64,000 bases of DNA from the NCBI RefSeq assembly GCF_028554725.1, contig NC_071669.1, forward strand, positions 2,433,501-2,497,500. The letters run 5' to 3'. This DNA comes from Zeugodacus cucurbitae. Its lineage: Eukaryota; Arthropoda; Insecta; Diptera; Tephritidae. Positions 35,188 through 46,010 of the stretch are shown here, piece by piece; position 1 is the stretch's first letter; every line of letters begins with the position of its first letter. The notes beneath the pieces were generated by a model. The model worked only from the letters and a program-made list of their open reading frames with translations, was not told where the DNA came from and did no database searches. The translations under genes and the position numbers were made by a program.

Positions 35188-35639
35188 GGACAATGCTGTT
35201 GATTTTGTCCGTTCGCTTACAGGGGAATCAGCTCTAATTTAATTTTTAAGCTTAAACTTTTGGTTAATTTCGCAAAATAAATAAATAAAAAAATCAATTA
35301 AAAAAATTATGTTTGTACGTAATTGCTCGGTATTAGCTAAGATCACTTATTGTTGATGTTATTTGCTTTTACAGCGCGCTATACTTTATTTCATGAACGC
35401 CTAGTAATGTAAAATATTTTATATCCTGTATTTAGTATTAAATTATGCATTAATATTTTTTTACCTACATATTTGAGATAAGAGGATGAAAAAATAATAA
35501 ACAACAATAGCATTTAATTAGCAATTTATTTGGCATTTTAATAATAATTTTCTATATCTTGTCCTTCCTCATTACGGGGGTCAGCTCTAATAATTTCTTA
35601 TCCATAAACTTTTTTTTTATTTTTAATTTTAATTAATTT

Positions 35640-36060
35640 ACATTTGACAACCCTCGCTTGCATAGAAAGGAATGCAGGTCCCGTTTGCTATGCTAGTATG
35701 TTTACTATAGAGATAATGTGGGAAAATAGAAACGAACTTTTGTTGCTGCCTAAATTTAATGCAATGGGTGGCGACGCCCACGTGCTTTTGTTGTTGCCCA
35801 ACTTTATTTTCGTGACGGCACACACCAGCTGCTTGCTGCTTGCTGCCTTCTGAGCACTTATGCGCGCCTAGTACATCAGGCCGCTGCAAGCATATGAGAT
35901 TTTCGTATTTTTCGCGGATTTTTTTTATTTTGTGACAGGGGGACGAGCATGCAATATTTTTTCTTCTTAATTTTTTTATAATTTCTATATAATTTAACTA
36001 AATAAATATGTTTCATACAATCAGCCTGTCATTGCACATATAATTTGTTGTTGCCATAAA
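35640..36060. repeat. Cluster R long unit 1
   Basis: About 420 bp, from CTCGCTTGCATAGAAAGGAA to TTTGTTGTTGCCATAAA, over 90 percent identical by eye to 36171-36580. Differences include substitutions that change the encoded residues and an 8-base insertion of GCTTGCTG type, arguing against a conserved protein. The plus frame 35644-35853 and minus frame 35638-35889 run through it but are not preserved between units. Confidence 0.88.
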
Positions 36061-36170
36061 AAATAATGCAGCTCAGGTGTCGTGCTGTTTTGCCTGATAG
36101 TTCAGCGATCACTTCGAAGCGATGTTATTGTTGTTCCCTGTGTAAATTGTGCAATAATTTATTTATATTT

Positions 36171-36580
36171 GGCAACACTCGCTTGCATAGAAAGGAATGC
36201 AGGTCCCGTTTGCTATGTTAGTATGTTTACTATAGAGACAATGTGGGAAAATCGAAATGAACTTTTGTTGCTGCCTAAATTTAATGCAGTGGATGACGCC
36301 GCCCACGTGCTTTTGTTGTTGCCCAACTTTATTTTCGTGACGTCACCCACCGGCTGCTTGCTGCCTTCTGAGCACTTATGGGCGCCTAGTACATCAGGCT
36401 GCTGCAAGCATATGAAATTTTCGTATTTTTCGCGGATTTTTTTTATTTTGTGACAGGGGGACGCGCATGCAATATGTTTTCTTCTTAAATTTTTTATAAT
36501 TTCTATATAATTTAACTAAATAAATATGTTTCATACAATCAGCCTGTCATTGCACATATAATTTGTTGTTGCCATAAATC
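36171..36580. repeat. Cluster R long unit 2
   Basis: Direct repeat of 35640-36060. The two are separated by ~110 bp that include CAGCTCAGGTGTCG. Confidence 0.88.
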
Positions 36581-36604
36581 ATAATATCACTGCTCAGCAA
36601 TGTG

Positions 36605-36845
36605 GGCTTTTGTTGTTGCCTAAATTTAATGCAATGGGTGGCGACGCCCCCGTGCGTTTGTTGTTGCCCAACTTTATTTTCGTGACGGCACACACCGGCT
36701 GCTTGCTGCCTTCTGAGCACTTATGGGCGCCTAGTACATCAGGCCACTGCAAACATATCAAATTTTCGTAATTTTCGCTGAATTTTTTTATCTTGATACA
36801 TGGGGGCCCATGTAAAATATTTTTCGTCCTTCAACTTTTAAGAAA
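36605..36845. repeat. Cluster R unit 3, partial
   Basis: Starts inside the unit at TTGTTGTTGCCTAAATTTAA and stays similar through CTAGTACATCAGG. It then diverges (TTGATACATGGGGGCCCATG in place of GTGACAGGGGGACG). Confidence 0.82.
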
Positions 36846-38147
36846 TACTAAATAATTTAATTTAATAATTAAATAAATATGCGAAAAATTCATATTTTTT
36901 CTTGAGTGAGTACGTTGTGTGTGTACTGCGTCATATTTTTATTCCTTGAACAACAAATGCTTTAAGTTTAATTATTTCTTACTTACAGGATTCTGATAAT
37001 AGAATGAAAAAATAAATGTATCAACAATATTTTATATTTACACAAATAATTTATTTCAGTTTATTTAATCAGCTGCACTCATTCTAAAAATAATATACAC
37101 ATCTTTTGTAATCAAACTTAATTTAAATAAATAAATCAGTGTTTTTATACCTTTATTGCATTTTTATTAAACTTAGAAATTTATTTTTATTTATTACATA
37201 TATGTTATTCATACATAAGTGTTATATTGTTAGTAATCAAAGGGTTCTCAAAATTCAGTTTCAAAGTGATGTCGAGGATTGGATCCGAGATCTGTTTTTT
37301 GTGGTACACACATCAAATGTAAGTTGTATGCGTGTTATGGATGTGAAAAATGTTAGGGGTGCTGGGATTTATTACCGATATATTCTGAGTTGTCTTAGAT
37401 GAGCTCAATAATACGACACCGATTTTACTGGTATCTGCACCTCCGTAAGACTGGCAATAATCACAAGTATATGCGCTTTCTGAATGGTCTCGGGAAGTGC
37501 TTTACTTCAATGTTAATCTTTAATAAATCCCGGACGGAGGCACCTAGGCGAGTTCGGTAAAAACTGAGTGAAAGAGGAAAGCTTTTGCTACATTTCTGCT
37601 TTAAAATGTTTGTTGTTGCTGTAGCGAATATTTTTTAATTCGAAATTCGAAATTTTGGTTGAAAATAGGTAGGAAGAGCTGTTTAAACAAAATTTTCTTA
37701 AATATTCTTGGTAAATTTGAAGAAAATATATGATCTAGCTGCTGATAAAATAAAACAATGGATTTTTATTAGTTTTTTAAGTCAAATTGTGGTTTTGTCT
37801 ATTTCTAATTAAATTTTTTTTATTTATTTGTATAAAAAATCATAATTATACTTTATTAATAATAATAATTACTGCTATACAAACATTATGATAATTATAG
37901 CATTTATTATTAAAAATATTATTTTTACATGTTTTTGTCATTTGATAGAAATTTATTTTTATAAAAATTATATTCATTACAAATAAATATATTATATATA
38001 ATTATAACAGCCAAGCGCCACCGACTGCTGCTTCGGTGCCAATAGGTTCAACGTCTACGCTGTTTTTGAAGAAAAAGAAAATAAAAAGGTGTGTATTAAT
38101 ATTTGATTTTCAAGTATAAGTAACAAAAAGTAAAGAATTCAATAAAA
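36846..38147. other. Unique AT-rich DNA
   Basis: No feature is recognised. The frame at 37139-37402 starts in low-complexity sequence and has no family features. Confidence 0.5.
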
Positions 38148-38395
38148 ACAAGTAAGGAAGGGCTAAGTTCGGGTGTAACCGAACATTTTATACTCTCACA
38201 ATTTATTTATTTAACTTCTTCATATTATTATATAATACACAATTTGACACACATATTCGTCATATATATGGTATAAAGTCCATTGAAAGTTGGAAACCCT
38301 AATATTAGGTATATGGGAGTTAGGTGAACTTATCACTCGATTTCACGTATTTTAGGCACGGAGATATATTTTTAAATGGAAGATATTCCCTTCGA
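38148..38395 (+). mobile_element. Helentron/DINE-like repeat, copy d (left end only)
   Basis: AACAAGTAAGGAAGGGCTAA then GTTCGGGTGTAACCGAAC, collinear with copies b and c for about 240 bp, then cut off where block X begins. Confidence 0.75.
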
Positions 38396-38396
38396 A

Positions 38397-38507
38397 AGAA
38401 AAACAATATTGTTTGTGTGACCGAAAATTCCACGAATATCAGACGTGCCGCTCGACCGAACTCTGCGCATGCGGCCTTTTTGACACAGTGGGTCGTTAAC
38501 GAAACAT
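38397..38507. repeat. Block X, second copy
   Basis: See 31338-31447. Here the block follows the truncated left end of a Helentron-like copy instead of preceding one. Both copies are in the same orientation. Confidence 0.8.
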
Positions 38508-38649
38508 ATTTTGAAAATATTTTCACTAAAAATAGTTGAAATAATTTGCGGAAATATATATTAAATTAAAATATATGAAATGAATACTATTTTTTATTAT
38601 TTCGGTAATTAAAAATAATAAGCAACATTAGCAGAAAAATGGGGAAAAT

Positions 38650-38885
38650 GTAAAAAATTTTGTGAAATGTTATTTTTTTTTTTGAAAAATTAATAGAAAT
38701 TAAAAAATAAAATTTGTAAAAAAAATTATAAAAATAATTGGGACAAAAATTTTCAAATTATTTTGGAAATTTTGTGAAATGTTATTTTTTTTTTTTTGAA
38801 AAATTAATAGAAATTAAAAAAAAAATTGTAAAAAAAATTGGGACAAAAAGTTTTTTAGAAAATTTTCAAATTATTTTCTTCGAAA
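38650..38885. repeat. AT-rich tandem duplication, ~110 bp
   Basis: The run from TTTTGTGAAATGTTATTTTT through AATTAATAGAAATTAAAAAA to AATTGGGACAAAAA occurs twice in tandem, the second copy slightly shorter. Confidence 0.8.
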
Positions 38886-38902
38886 ATTATATTCTTGACT
38901 AT

Positions 38903-39265
38903 ACATTCCGTCAAATAAGTAACCGGAAATTTTCAAATTAGTTAGTAATTAACAAATTAGAATTAGTTTGTGTGAAATTTTGTGTTTCAAACGAAATTTC
39001 TTGTGTGAAAACGTGGGAAATTTTGAAAAAAACGTTTGGTGGTTCAACCATGTCGAATACTCAAGTTCACGATTGATATAAATCGTTCAAAGAGAGGCAT
39101 ATAAAAATCGCAACGCGCACAAAAGGTTAACTTGTTCCTAATGACACATAGCAATAAAAATTGACAGAATAGTGGCTGACAGTTGTGCCAACCTGGAACA
39201 AAAAAACTAATTTTCTCAGCGAGCAAATTTAAAATGAGAATTTCCGGCTACTTAGTTGATGGAAT
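38903..39265 (+). mobile_element. Mariner-derived short element, family 3 (about 360 bp)
   Basis: The left end CCGTCAAATAAGTAACCGGA and the reverse complement of the right end (CCATCAACTAAGTAGCCGGA) form imperfect terminal inverted repeats. Between them a transposase N-terminus can be read (next entry). It is therefore a deletion derivative of a mariner, different from families 1 and 2. Confidence 0.75.
38955..39125 (+). pseudogene. Mariner transposase N-terminal remnant, family 3
   Basis: A single frame reads KLELVCVKFCVSNEISCVKT, WEILKKTFGGSTMSNTQVHD, a TGA, then YKSFKERHIKIATR. This is the DNA-binding helix region of a mariner (helix, turn, then the W/Y-x2-FKE phrase). The stop falls where a Trp or Glu codon would be expected. 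All catalytic sequence is missing. Confidence 0.65.
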
Positions 39266-42200
39266 TCAAGTTAAATTTTCCTTTTATATGCAACAGAAAA
39301 GGCTTTAAAAATTTTCAAATATTGCTGATCTGTTATAAATTTATTTTCTTTTTGAAAAAATTACTCATTAAATTTTTCGTCACCAATATTGTCTTGAGAC
39401 TGCTACGTTAACAAAATAAAAATATCAACAAATAAATCAATTTCAGCCCACTGTGCATCAAGTACGACTTGCTTACTATGGAAAAGAAATGTGTACTTGT
39501 ATATCAGCACTTGTGTACGCCATCATCCTGCTCTTCGAAATAAATATTTCATCATACCAGCCAGCCTTTTGCATGCGATCGTGCTAATCCAGCTGATCCA
39601 AGCAATTAGAGTATTAAACAAAGCAAAAAAATATAAACTTTCTCAAAAACAATTCAGCCGGCAATCCTTTTCATTCATAATTCCACGTCGAGTTTTTGTT
39701 TTTTTTCTGTTTTGTCGACACAAAGCAATACAAGTATTCCCCCTTCCTGCATTCGCACATACACACAATCGCTCATTCATACCTTGTGGCCAGGCATGAA
39801 TTCCACAGTAAGTAGTTTATGCATTCATTCATAAATATATTCATACACACTCATAGGCGTCCTTGCAGCATACACCGCATTGCCGTGTGCTCAAACACGG
39901 CTGTTGCTAAGCGAAATTTTAGTTGGCATTCTGGTATGTTGTTGTTGCTGTTGCTGCCTGCTTTTCGCAATGATATTGTGCCGCTACTGCCAGAGTCAGA
40001 GTCAGCATGCAAATAACAACGAAAGCAACAGCAGGCAGTTGCCAGCAATGGTAGTGGTGTTGATGGTGGTGGTGAGAGCGGGCTAAGCACGGCAGCCCGA
40101 CAGGATAATTGCCAGCCGCAGAGGGATGATATGCGCACTGGCTGCCGGACTATTATGCTGAGGTTGGTGAATACAGTTTCGTTTGTAGAGTAGGATATGC
40201 TACACAATACAACAAAGCACACACATATACGTACGTACGAGGGTAGTTCGTGCATACTTGTATGGCATATCACACAGAAGGTGCTCGAAATCAATGGAAA
40301 TAAAATGCAGGCCGCACTGTGTGTGTATTTCTGTTGCCAACGGCGCTTTTGTACGCTCAGCTCGCTGGCGAATTGAGTTATTTATAATTCCACACAAACA
40401 CACACACACTTATACACAATCGTACTCGTGACTTTGTTTGCATATGCCGCTTCGATGACGATCATTTCCATGATGTTTATGCTGATGATAATTTCTAGGA
40501 AGGACGCCAATAACAAGGACACCACCAGCCATGTTGTGCTGTCGTGTGTTGTCAGCTGTCGTTTGCCACAAGCGTCAATAAGTGCAACAACAACAAAAAA
40601 GACAACAGCAATAATCTGAAATTGATGCAATGCATTAATGTATGCAACAACACATATGTAGCGCTCATTGTTGTTGCCAAAACTGGAGCCACCACACACA
40701 CACCACTCATGCCTGGCACAAGCTGTTTTGCCACCATAAAACAAAAAAAAAATTTGGAAAAATTGTACAATTGCATAGCCAAAGCAGCAGCTTCATCATA
40801 TTTACCATTTCGCATGTCAAGTTTGCAACTGTTTCTCTGCTGTTCTTCATGTTCAGCTGCTAAGCTGTCATTGCTTTTGCCAGCACTCACTCAACTCTGC
40901 AGACTCCCATTATCCTGCTGGTGTCGTGTTTCATAATTCGATTTCGAATCGTTGCTACATAGCTCGATTTGTTGCATAATGTTGCGAAAATTTAATTATC
41001 AGCTGATGGTTAATTTTGATCCTCACTCGAGGGCATTCGTTTGTAACGGATACTTAATTGGTTTGGCCAGGCTGCAGTGGCATCTAAAATGAAGTAAATA
41101 ATGGATTTGAAAGGTGTTTTGGATTTGCTGTTTTGTTACTTTGTAATGTGAGTACTTGGACATGGATTAACAATAGTTGTTCGAATAAATTTGTCGAAAA
41201 ATTGCGTATGTCTGTAGTATCACCAGTAAATCCAATTAAAACTTGAATACTGTTACTTAGAAACCCGGAAACGTACAAATCCTTTAGTTGAGGTCTTTCT
41301 ACAAATACTAAAACATCTAAAAAAATCCATCTACCCTTAACTTGCGTTAAGAATCATCTCATATATCTCTGTAGTCTTGTGAGATCAGTTTGGATTTGAC
41401 TTAAAATTTTTTGATCGCCTCTGAACTCTATTTGGAAGGCCCAAGTTATGAGTCTCAGCAGCAACAGCAAGTGACTAGGCTATTTAGTAGCTGACTTGAG
41501 TTTTATCGTCTCAACCAAATCTTCGTATCCCAGTAAATTCCGGAAAATTCTAGAATATTCACCTTCAACACCTATTCATAAAACATCCTCCACTTTCTAA
41601 GCCTCCACACAACAACATTGAACACTCGTTATTCATGCAGAGAAGTGTCAGCGTGTTTTGTCATTATTCAAATAATATCCAATTTGTCCGCTGTGACAAT
41701 GAAATTCGCACTTTGCTTAAGAACTCTCTCACACACACACACACACTCCCTCAGAGACACATTTATTCAACGCCATTCATTAAGGTTTATGCGTTTCCTA
41801 CGTACTTTCTACAATTTTCGACTTAACGAATTCACGAAATTTGCATAATACTTAGTGAAACAGTCGTAACAACAGCTAGTCGAATCGAACAGAGTGACAG
41901 CGTTTTCAATGATAGGTAGTTTTTAGTATGGACGACGACTGACCGACGGACCGAACAGCTTAGCACAGGTCATCCAGGCATTTCGTCATTCATTTGCACA
42001 ATTTCAACGGCCTGCTTAGACTTCAACATACATAGACATACAGAATTGCTGGAGGATTCTAGAAGCCAACCCCTGACTTCGAATTTTTATTGCTGCTTTA
42101 GTGCTGTTTCTTCGCTAGAATTAGCATCTTGGAAGCGGCACTACGCGCTTACCTCATCAACGCAACGCTTACTTCATCGTCAACAACAACAATAGCAGCA

Positions 42201-43289
42201 TCAGTGACGTTCCCTCATCCCCCTTTGCAACATTTAAAATCCCATTCGCATTTCATATTTCTTGCTTATTCGTACCTTTTAAGCATTTTCTCTTCAAAAT
42301 TGCCTGCAGTCAATTGGCATTTGTGTATCCTTTTGTTGTCGTTCGCTGTTGTTGCCACAGCGCGGCATTGTCTTGCTGTCGAAAATTGCATTTACGTCAA
42401 AGTATCAATTTGTGTGTCATTAAAATAATTTGATTTCTTTGTTAGTTTTTTGTCTTTATTTTTGGTGCTGCAATTTCTTTTCTCCTCTTCACGAACTGTA
42501 AATAATACATTGTTTCCCACTTAAAGTGAGTAGAGCAGCATTACACGCGCTTAGTGAGTGTGTGTCTGTTTGTTGTTTGATTGCTCGCCCTTGCTCAAGG
42601 CTAGCGCGTAATTAGGGCTATGCGGAGGGAAGACTTGCGCAAAGTATCGCTTAAACGAGTGGCATGACACGCTTGAATGATACAATTTTCAGTTTTAATG
42701 ACTACTTAGTTGCCTTTCGGTAGACTGTAGGGGTATACTCATACATGTGGGTATGGGTGAGTATATTTAATACTGTAGCATATTAAAAGAAGGAAGTGAA
42801 TTTATTAGAAGGTTCGTGTTGAAAACACATCACATTATGCAAAAGAACACAAGCTGGTGAGAAGAGACCTTTCACACTGACTTCTGCACTGCACTGTATT
42901 CAAATAATCTAGTTTGTATCTAGTCCTGCTTATGAGTACGTAATAAGTAAAAGCTTTCAATCACCTACCTACCCCTCACAGCTGTATTTTTGCTGCTAAT
43001 CGAAACATATATTTTTCTTAGTTATCAAAAATTTCATATAGTAGCCAATACTGAGACCTTAGACATAGAAGTAAAAGTGTATCCGACTATCTTGAACACG
43101 GTATCGGATGTTGTCATCGACGACGTTTCTGGATCATACATAATCCTTCTTCTTTATTGGCATTTAATTCTGGTTCTTGATGTTTGATAGAGCTCCTTCC
43201 TCAATACTTCTTAAAGTTTCTTTTTAAAGCCGCCTCCTTATAGTTCATTTGAGAAAATTTTCCATTACAGAACTTCACTAAACCGGTCC
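39266..43289. other. Unique DNA with simple repeats
   Basis: About 4 kb with no recognised gene or transposon. It contains CA tracts (40393-40410, 41730-41746), CAACAACAA runs and moderately GC-richer sections (39880-40180, 42129-42400). The many short frames here (for example 40382-40744 and 40544-40936, overlapping on opposite strands) give no family-like sequence. Confidence 0.45.
41730..41746. repeat. (CA)n microsatellite
   Basis: Pure CA units following a CTCTCT run. Confidence 0.85.
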
Positions 43290-43740
43290 TACTTCTTCTT
43301 CTTGACTGACACCGCTTACTCGGTTATAGCCGAGTCCACAACAGCGCGCCACGCGTCTCTCCTTTTGGCTTTTTGTCGCCAATTGGTTATACCAAGCGAA
43401 GCCAGGTCCCTCTCCACCTGGTCCTTCCATCGGAGTGGAGGTCTCCCTCTTCCTCGGCTTCCATCAGCGGGTACTGCATCTAACACTTTCAGAGCTGGAG
43501 CACTTTCGTCCATTCGAACAACATGACCTAGCGGCTGTCTTTTTATTCGCTGGACTATGTCTATGTCGTCGGAAAACACTTACAGCTCATCGTTCCATCG
43601 TCTGCGGTTCTTCCGCAAAACCTTTCTTTCGAAAACTCCTAGTGCCGTCTCATCAGATGTTGATATCGTCCACGCTTCTGCACCATAAAAGTAGGACGGG
43701 AATGATGAGGGACTTGTAGAGTTTGGTTTCGACCCCAGAC
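43290..43740 (-). pseudogene. Non-LTR retrotransposon 3' end, broken
   Basis: Minus strand: TKLYKSLIIPVLL, a frameshift, then YGAEAWTISTSDETALGVFE, RKVLRKNRRRWNDEL, a stop, VFSDDIDIVQRIKRQPLGHV, VRMDESAPALKVLDAVPADG, SRGRGRPPLRWKDQVERDLA, SLGITNWRQKAKRRDAWRAV, VDSAITE, stop (43316). It is the same reverse-transcriptase C-terminal region as 17290-17880 but keeps more of the extreme C-terminus. It has lost the IYGPQNIGNEY segment. The longest open piece is 43316-43579. Confidence 0.9.
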
Positions 43741-45064
43741 TAGTAAAAAGCGCATAATTAAACTCGAACTATGGTCCCGAGGACTGGATGTCCGAACTCT
43801 AAACCACCATATCACATCTTCTTGTCAATAAGAGTGTCCCTAATGAAATCTGAATGCTGGTATTACTTTCAAGAAATATGAAATGGACCTAATTACGCTT
43901 CTACCCTTTGAGAACAAGATTAGTTTGATGATTCATCATAATTTCTTAAACAGAAACCAAATCGATTGTGCAAGGAACTTTTACAAGGAAATAAGATTAA
44001 ATCTGTATAAGAACAAATCAAGCTCTCTGCTGCTTTCAGCGTCGATCACACAAATATGCCTACGCTACGCAATAAATCCGATTAAAACTAAGTAAATAAC
44101 ATAAATTATTTCCAAATAATTTCGTTGGCTTAATTTCGTTGAATATGTGCGAGTATGTCTTTGCATTATATTTAGTTTTGCCTTCATTTTTGCTTTAATG
44201 TCAAATGCATGCCTCAGTGCATTTGCTAATTACTTGGCTACCCCTTCATAACTGAAAGCAAATAAACGCACAAAAACAACAACAACAAACAACACAACAC
44301 GCATACACGCACTCAATTAAGTTGTGTTGTTCATATCCATATTATTGCTAGTTGCTGTTGTTGTTTGTGTAACTAGAACAGGCACTCAACAACAGAAATA
44401 AGCCATAAATAACAGCTTTTATTTACACAAATTGACAGCAGCCAATTTAATCTTGATGGCCAGTTGGCATATATTGCCGAAGTAAATAACAGCAGCAGCA
44501 GGCAGGCTCGTCTGCATGAAAGGATAAATGGATGAAAGAAGGATACGTGGAGAGAGCTCGAGTAAACAGCAACGTGCAAAACTCTAAGTAAAGTATTTTG
44601 TATAGCCATGTGTGAGTGTGTGTGTGTGTTTGCAAATATTTGCTTTGCAGTTTTTGCTATTGCTGGAACCCGAGAGAAGCTGAAGCTGAAGCTGTAGCTG
44701 ACAGCCAGTGTTGTTGACCTGAGACAATTGACAATTTATTTTAAGCACTCAATACAAAGTACGCTTTCGGTGCCATTCAAAAACTTTGGTCATTAGTTGT
44801 GTCGTTCGTTGCTCGGGCTCATTTTGTTTAGCAAAATTATTTTTCTTCTTTGATTAACACTTGCAAACTGGGAAGTATTTGTCACTTACTTTTTCGAAGC
44901 GATGGAAATCTACTCGACTTTATTGTGATTACGTGGAGAGTGATTTTGCCAACACATGTGTTCTTCTTCTAATTAAACCGTATTTAATGGACTAGTCAAA
45001 TTTTCTATCTTAATGGGTTAAGACTGTTTCCCAAAAGGGAAACACACTTAAACTTTAAAAGACG
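43741..45064. other. Unique DNA
   Basis: No feature is recognised except CAACAACAA and (GT)n simple sequence (about 44610-44630). Confidence 0.5.
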
Positions 45065-46010
45065 GTCCTTTATGCAGCCTTGATCCCCCTAGATTAACAA
45101 TTAGGAGTCTACAAAGCGCCCTGAACTTCAAATTTGCAGATATTTTTGGCTTCCATATTCGCTATTTCGCGAGCTTGCTCGAAAAAGTGAGATCCAAGAA
45201 ATCTCTTTCTTGATCTCGCAAAGGTGGGACATTCCAGATGAAAGTGATGAGATGATTACAACTCATCCTCCTCCATGCAGCTTCTACAGATAGCGTCCGG
45301 TAAGGTTATTAACCTTACAACGTGGATCCCTATGAGACAATGGCCAGTAAGAACCCCTACGACTAAGGAGAGGTAAGGTTTACTGAGGGCGAAGAACTCG
45401 GTAGAACTGCCTCAGTTTACCATGGGCCAGATAGATCTCAAAATGAAAGATGCGTGGCGCGCTGTTCTGGACTCGACTATAACCTCATAAGAGGTGTCTA
45501 CGCCAGTCAAGAAGATCTTGCGACTGCGCATGTGCTAGCAACTGACCAGCGCCTACCCAGCTTAGCCGAAGCCCATCTGTCCATTAGCAAACCGCAATAG
45601 GACAACGGTGCACCTACATGCTTTCTTGCTCTAATAGTGAGTCTAACGTTGCAGACTGCAAGCTCGTCAGCTTTACAATTACCAGCGATTCCGCAGGGGC
45701 CAGGAACCCAGACTAATCAAATTGAAAAAGTATAACGAGCTCGACCGACAGTGAGGATAGCCATTCCTTAACCAACATTGAGCGCATAGTCAGTGAACTC
45801 AGAGCTAGTATCGCCGCTCTACTAACCGAGTGGATCGTCACCTCCCCAAAGGTTGGTGCGCTTCAAAGCAATGTATCCATCGCTGCCTTAATAGCAACCA
45901 CTTCCGCTTGAAAAACGCTGAAATATTCTGGAAGCCTGAAACTAAGGTTGATACGGAGCTCCCAACAGTAAACTCCCCACCAACATTTCCCGCCGACTTC
46001 GAAGAAGCTC
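45065..46010 (-). pseudogene. Non-LTR retrotransposon RNase H and zinc-knuckle end, broken
   Basis: On the minus strand in order: GVYCWELRINLSFRLPEYFS, VFQAEVVAIKAAMDTLL (start of RNase H with its Glu); TIHSVSRAAILALSSLTM with Val where the catalytic Asp (HSDS) should be; VWVPGPCGIAGNCKADELA with Pro in place of His; then LVVGVLTGHCLIGIHVVRLI and TLPDAICRSCMEEDEL. After a stop comes HFHLECPTFARSRKRFLGSH, FFEQAREIANMEAKNICKF. The CxxC..H..C set is the usual C-terminal zinc knuckle of I/R1-type LINEs with RNase H. Multiple stops and the two lost catalytic positions show it is dead. It belongs to a different element from the 17- and 43-kb relics. Confidence 0.82.
45445..45515 (+). mobile_element. 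Short LINE tail nested in the RNase H relic
   Basis: The plus strand reads DAWRAVLDSTITS, then a stop, the same C-terminal phrase as DAWRAVVDSAITE at 43316-43345 and EWRAIIDYNQ near 17820. It interrupts the minus-strand RNase H reading between about 45515 and 45440. A possible short duplication (AGATCT) flanks it. Confidence 0.6.

Larger units (their letters stand above)
33936..36845. repeat. Local repeat cluster R: eight recurrences of a GC-richer core
   Basis: A core of the form TAC(T/C)(A/C)GGCG..CAT recurs eight times: plus strand at 33981-33996, minus strand near 34621-34641, 34805-34820, 35142-35163, 35389-35408, 35858-35880, 36375-36398 and 36718-36743. The flanks are partly homologous and lie in AT-rich DNA. 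The three rightmost units are long and highly similar, and the pair at 33942-34070 and 35068-35187 forms an inverted repeat. No transposon ends, catalytic domains or simple unit length are seen. The spans 35640-36060 and 36171-36580 are near-identical. Confidence 0.7.

Noticed and set aside
35644..36453. Repeated plus-strand ORFs in cluster R sharing CIERNAGPVCY and NELLLLPKFNA
   Set aside because: The frame is shared because the DNA is duplicated. Differences between units are mostly residue-changing, unit 3 does not keep the start, and minus-strand frames are open as well.
40382..40936. Overlapping frames of 112-130 codons on both strands
   Set aside because: They cover the same CA/CAACAA-rich DNA on opposite strands. 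Sequences are low complexity and lack motifs.
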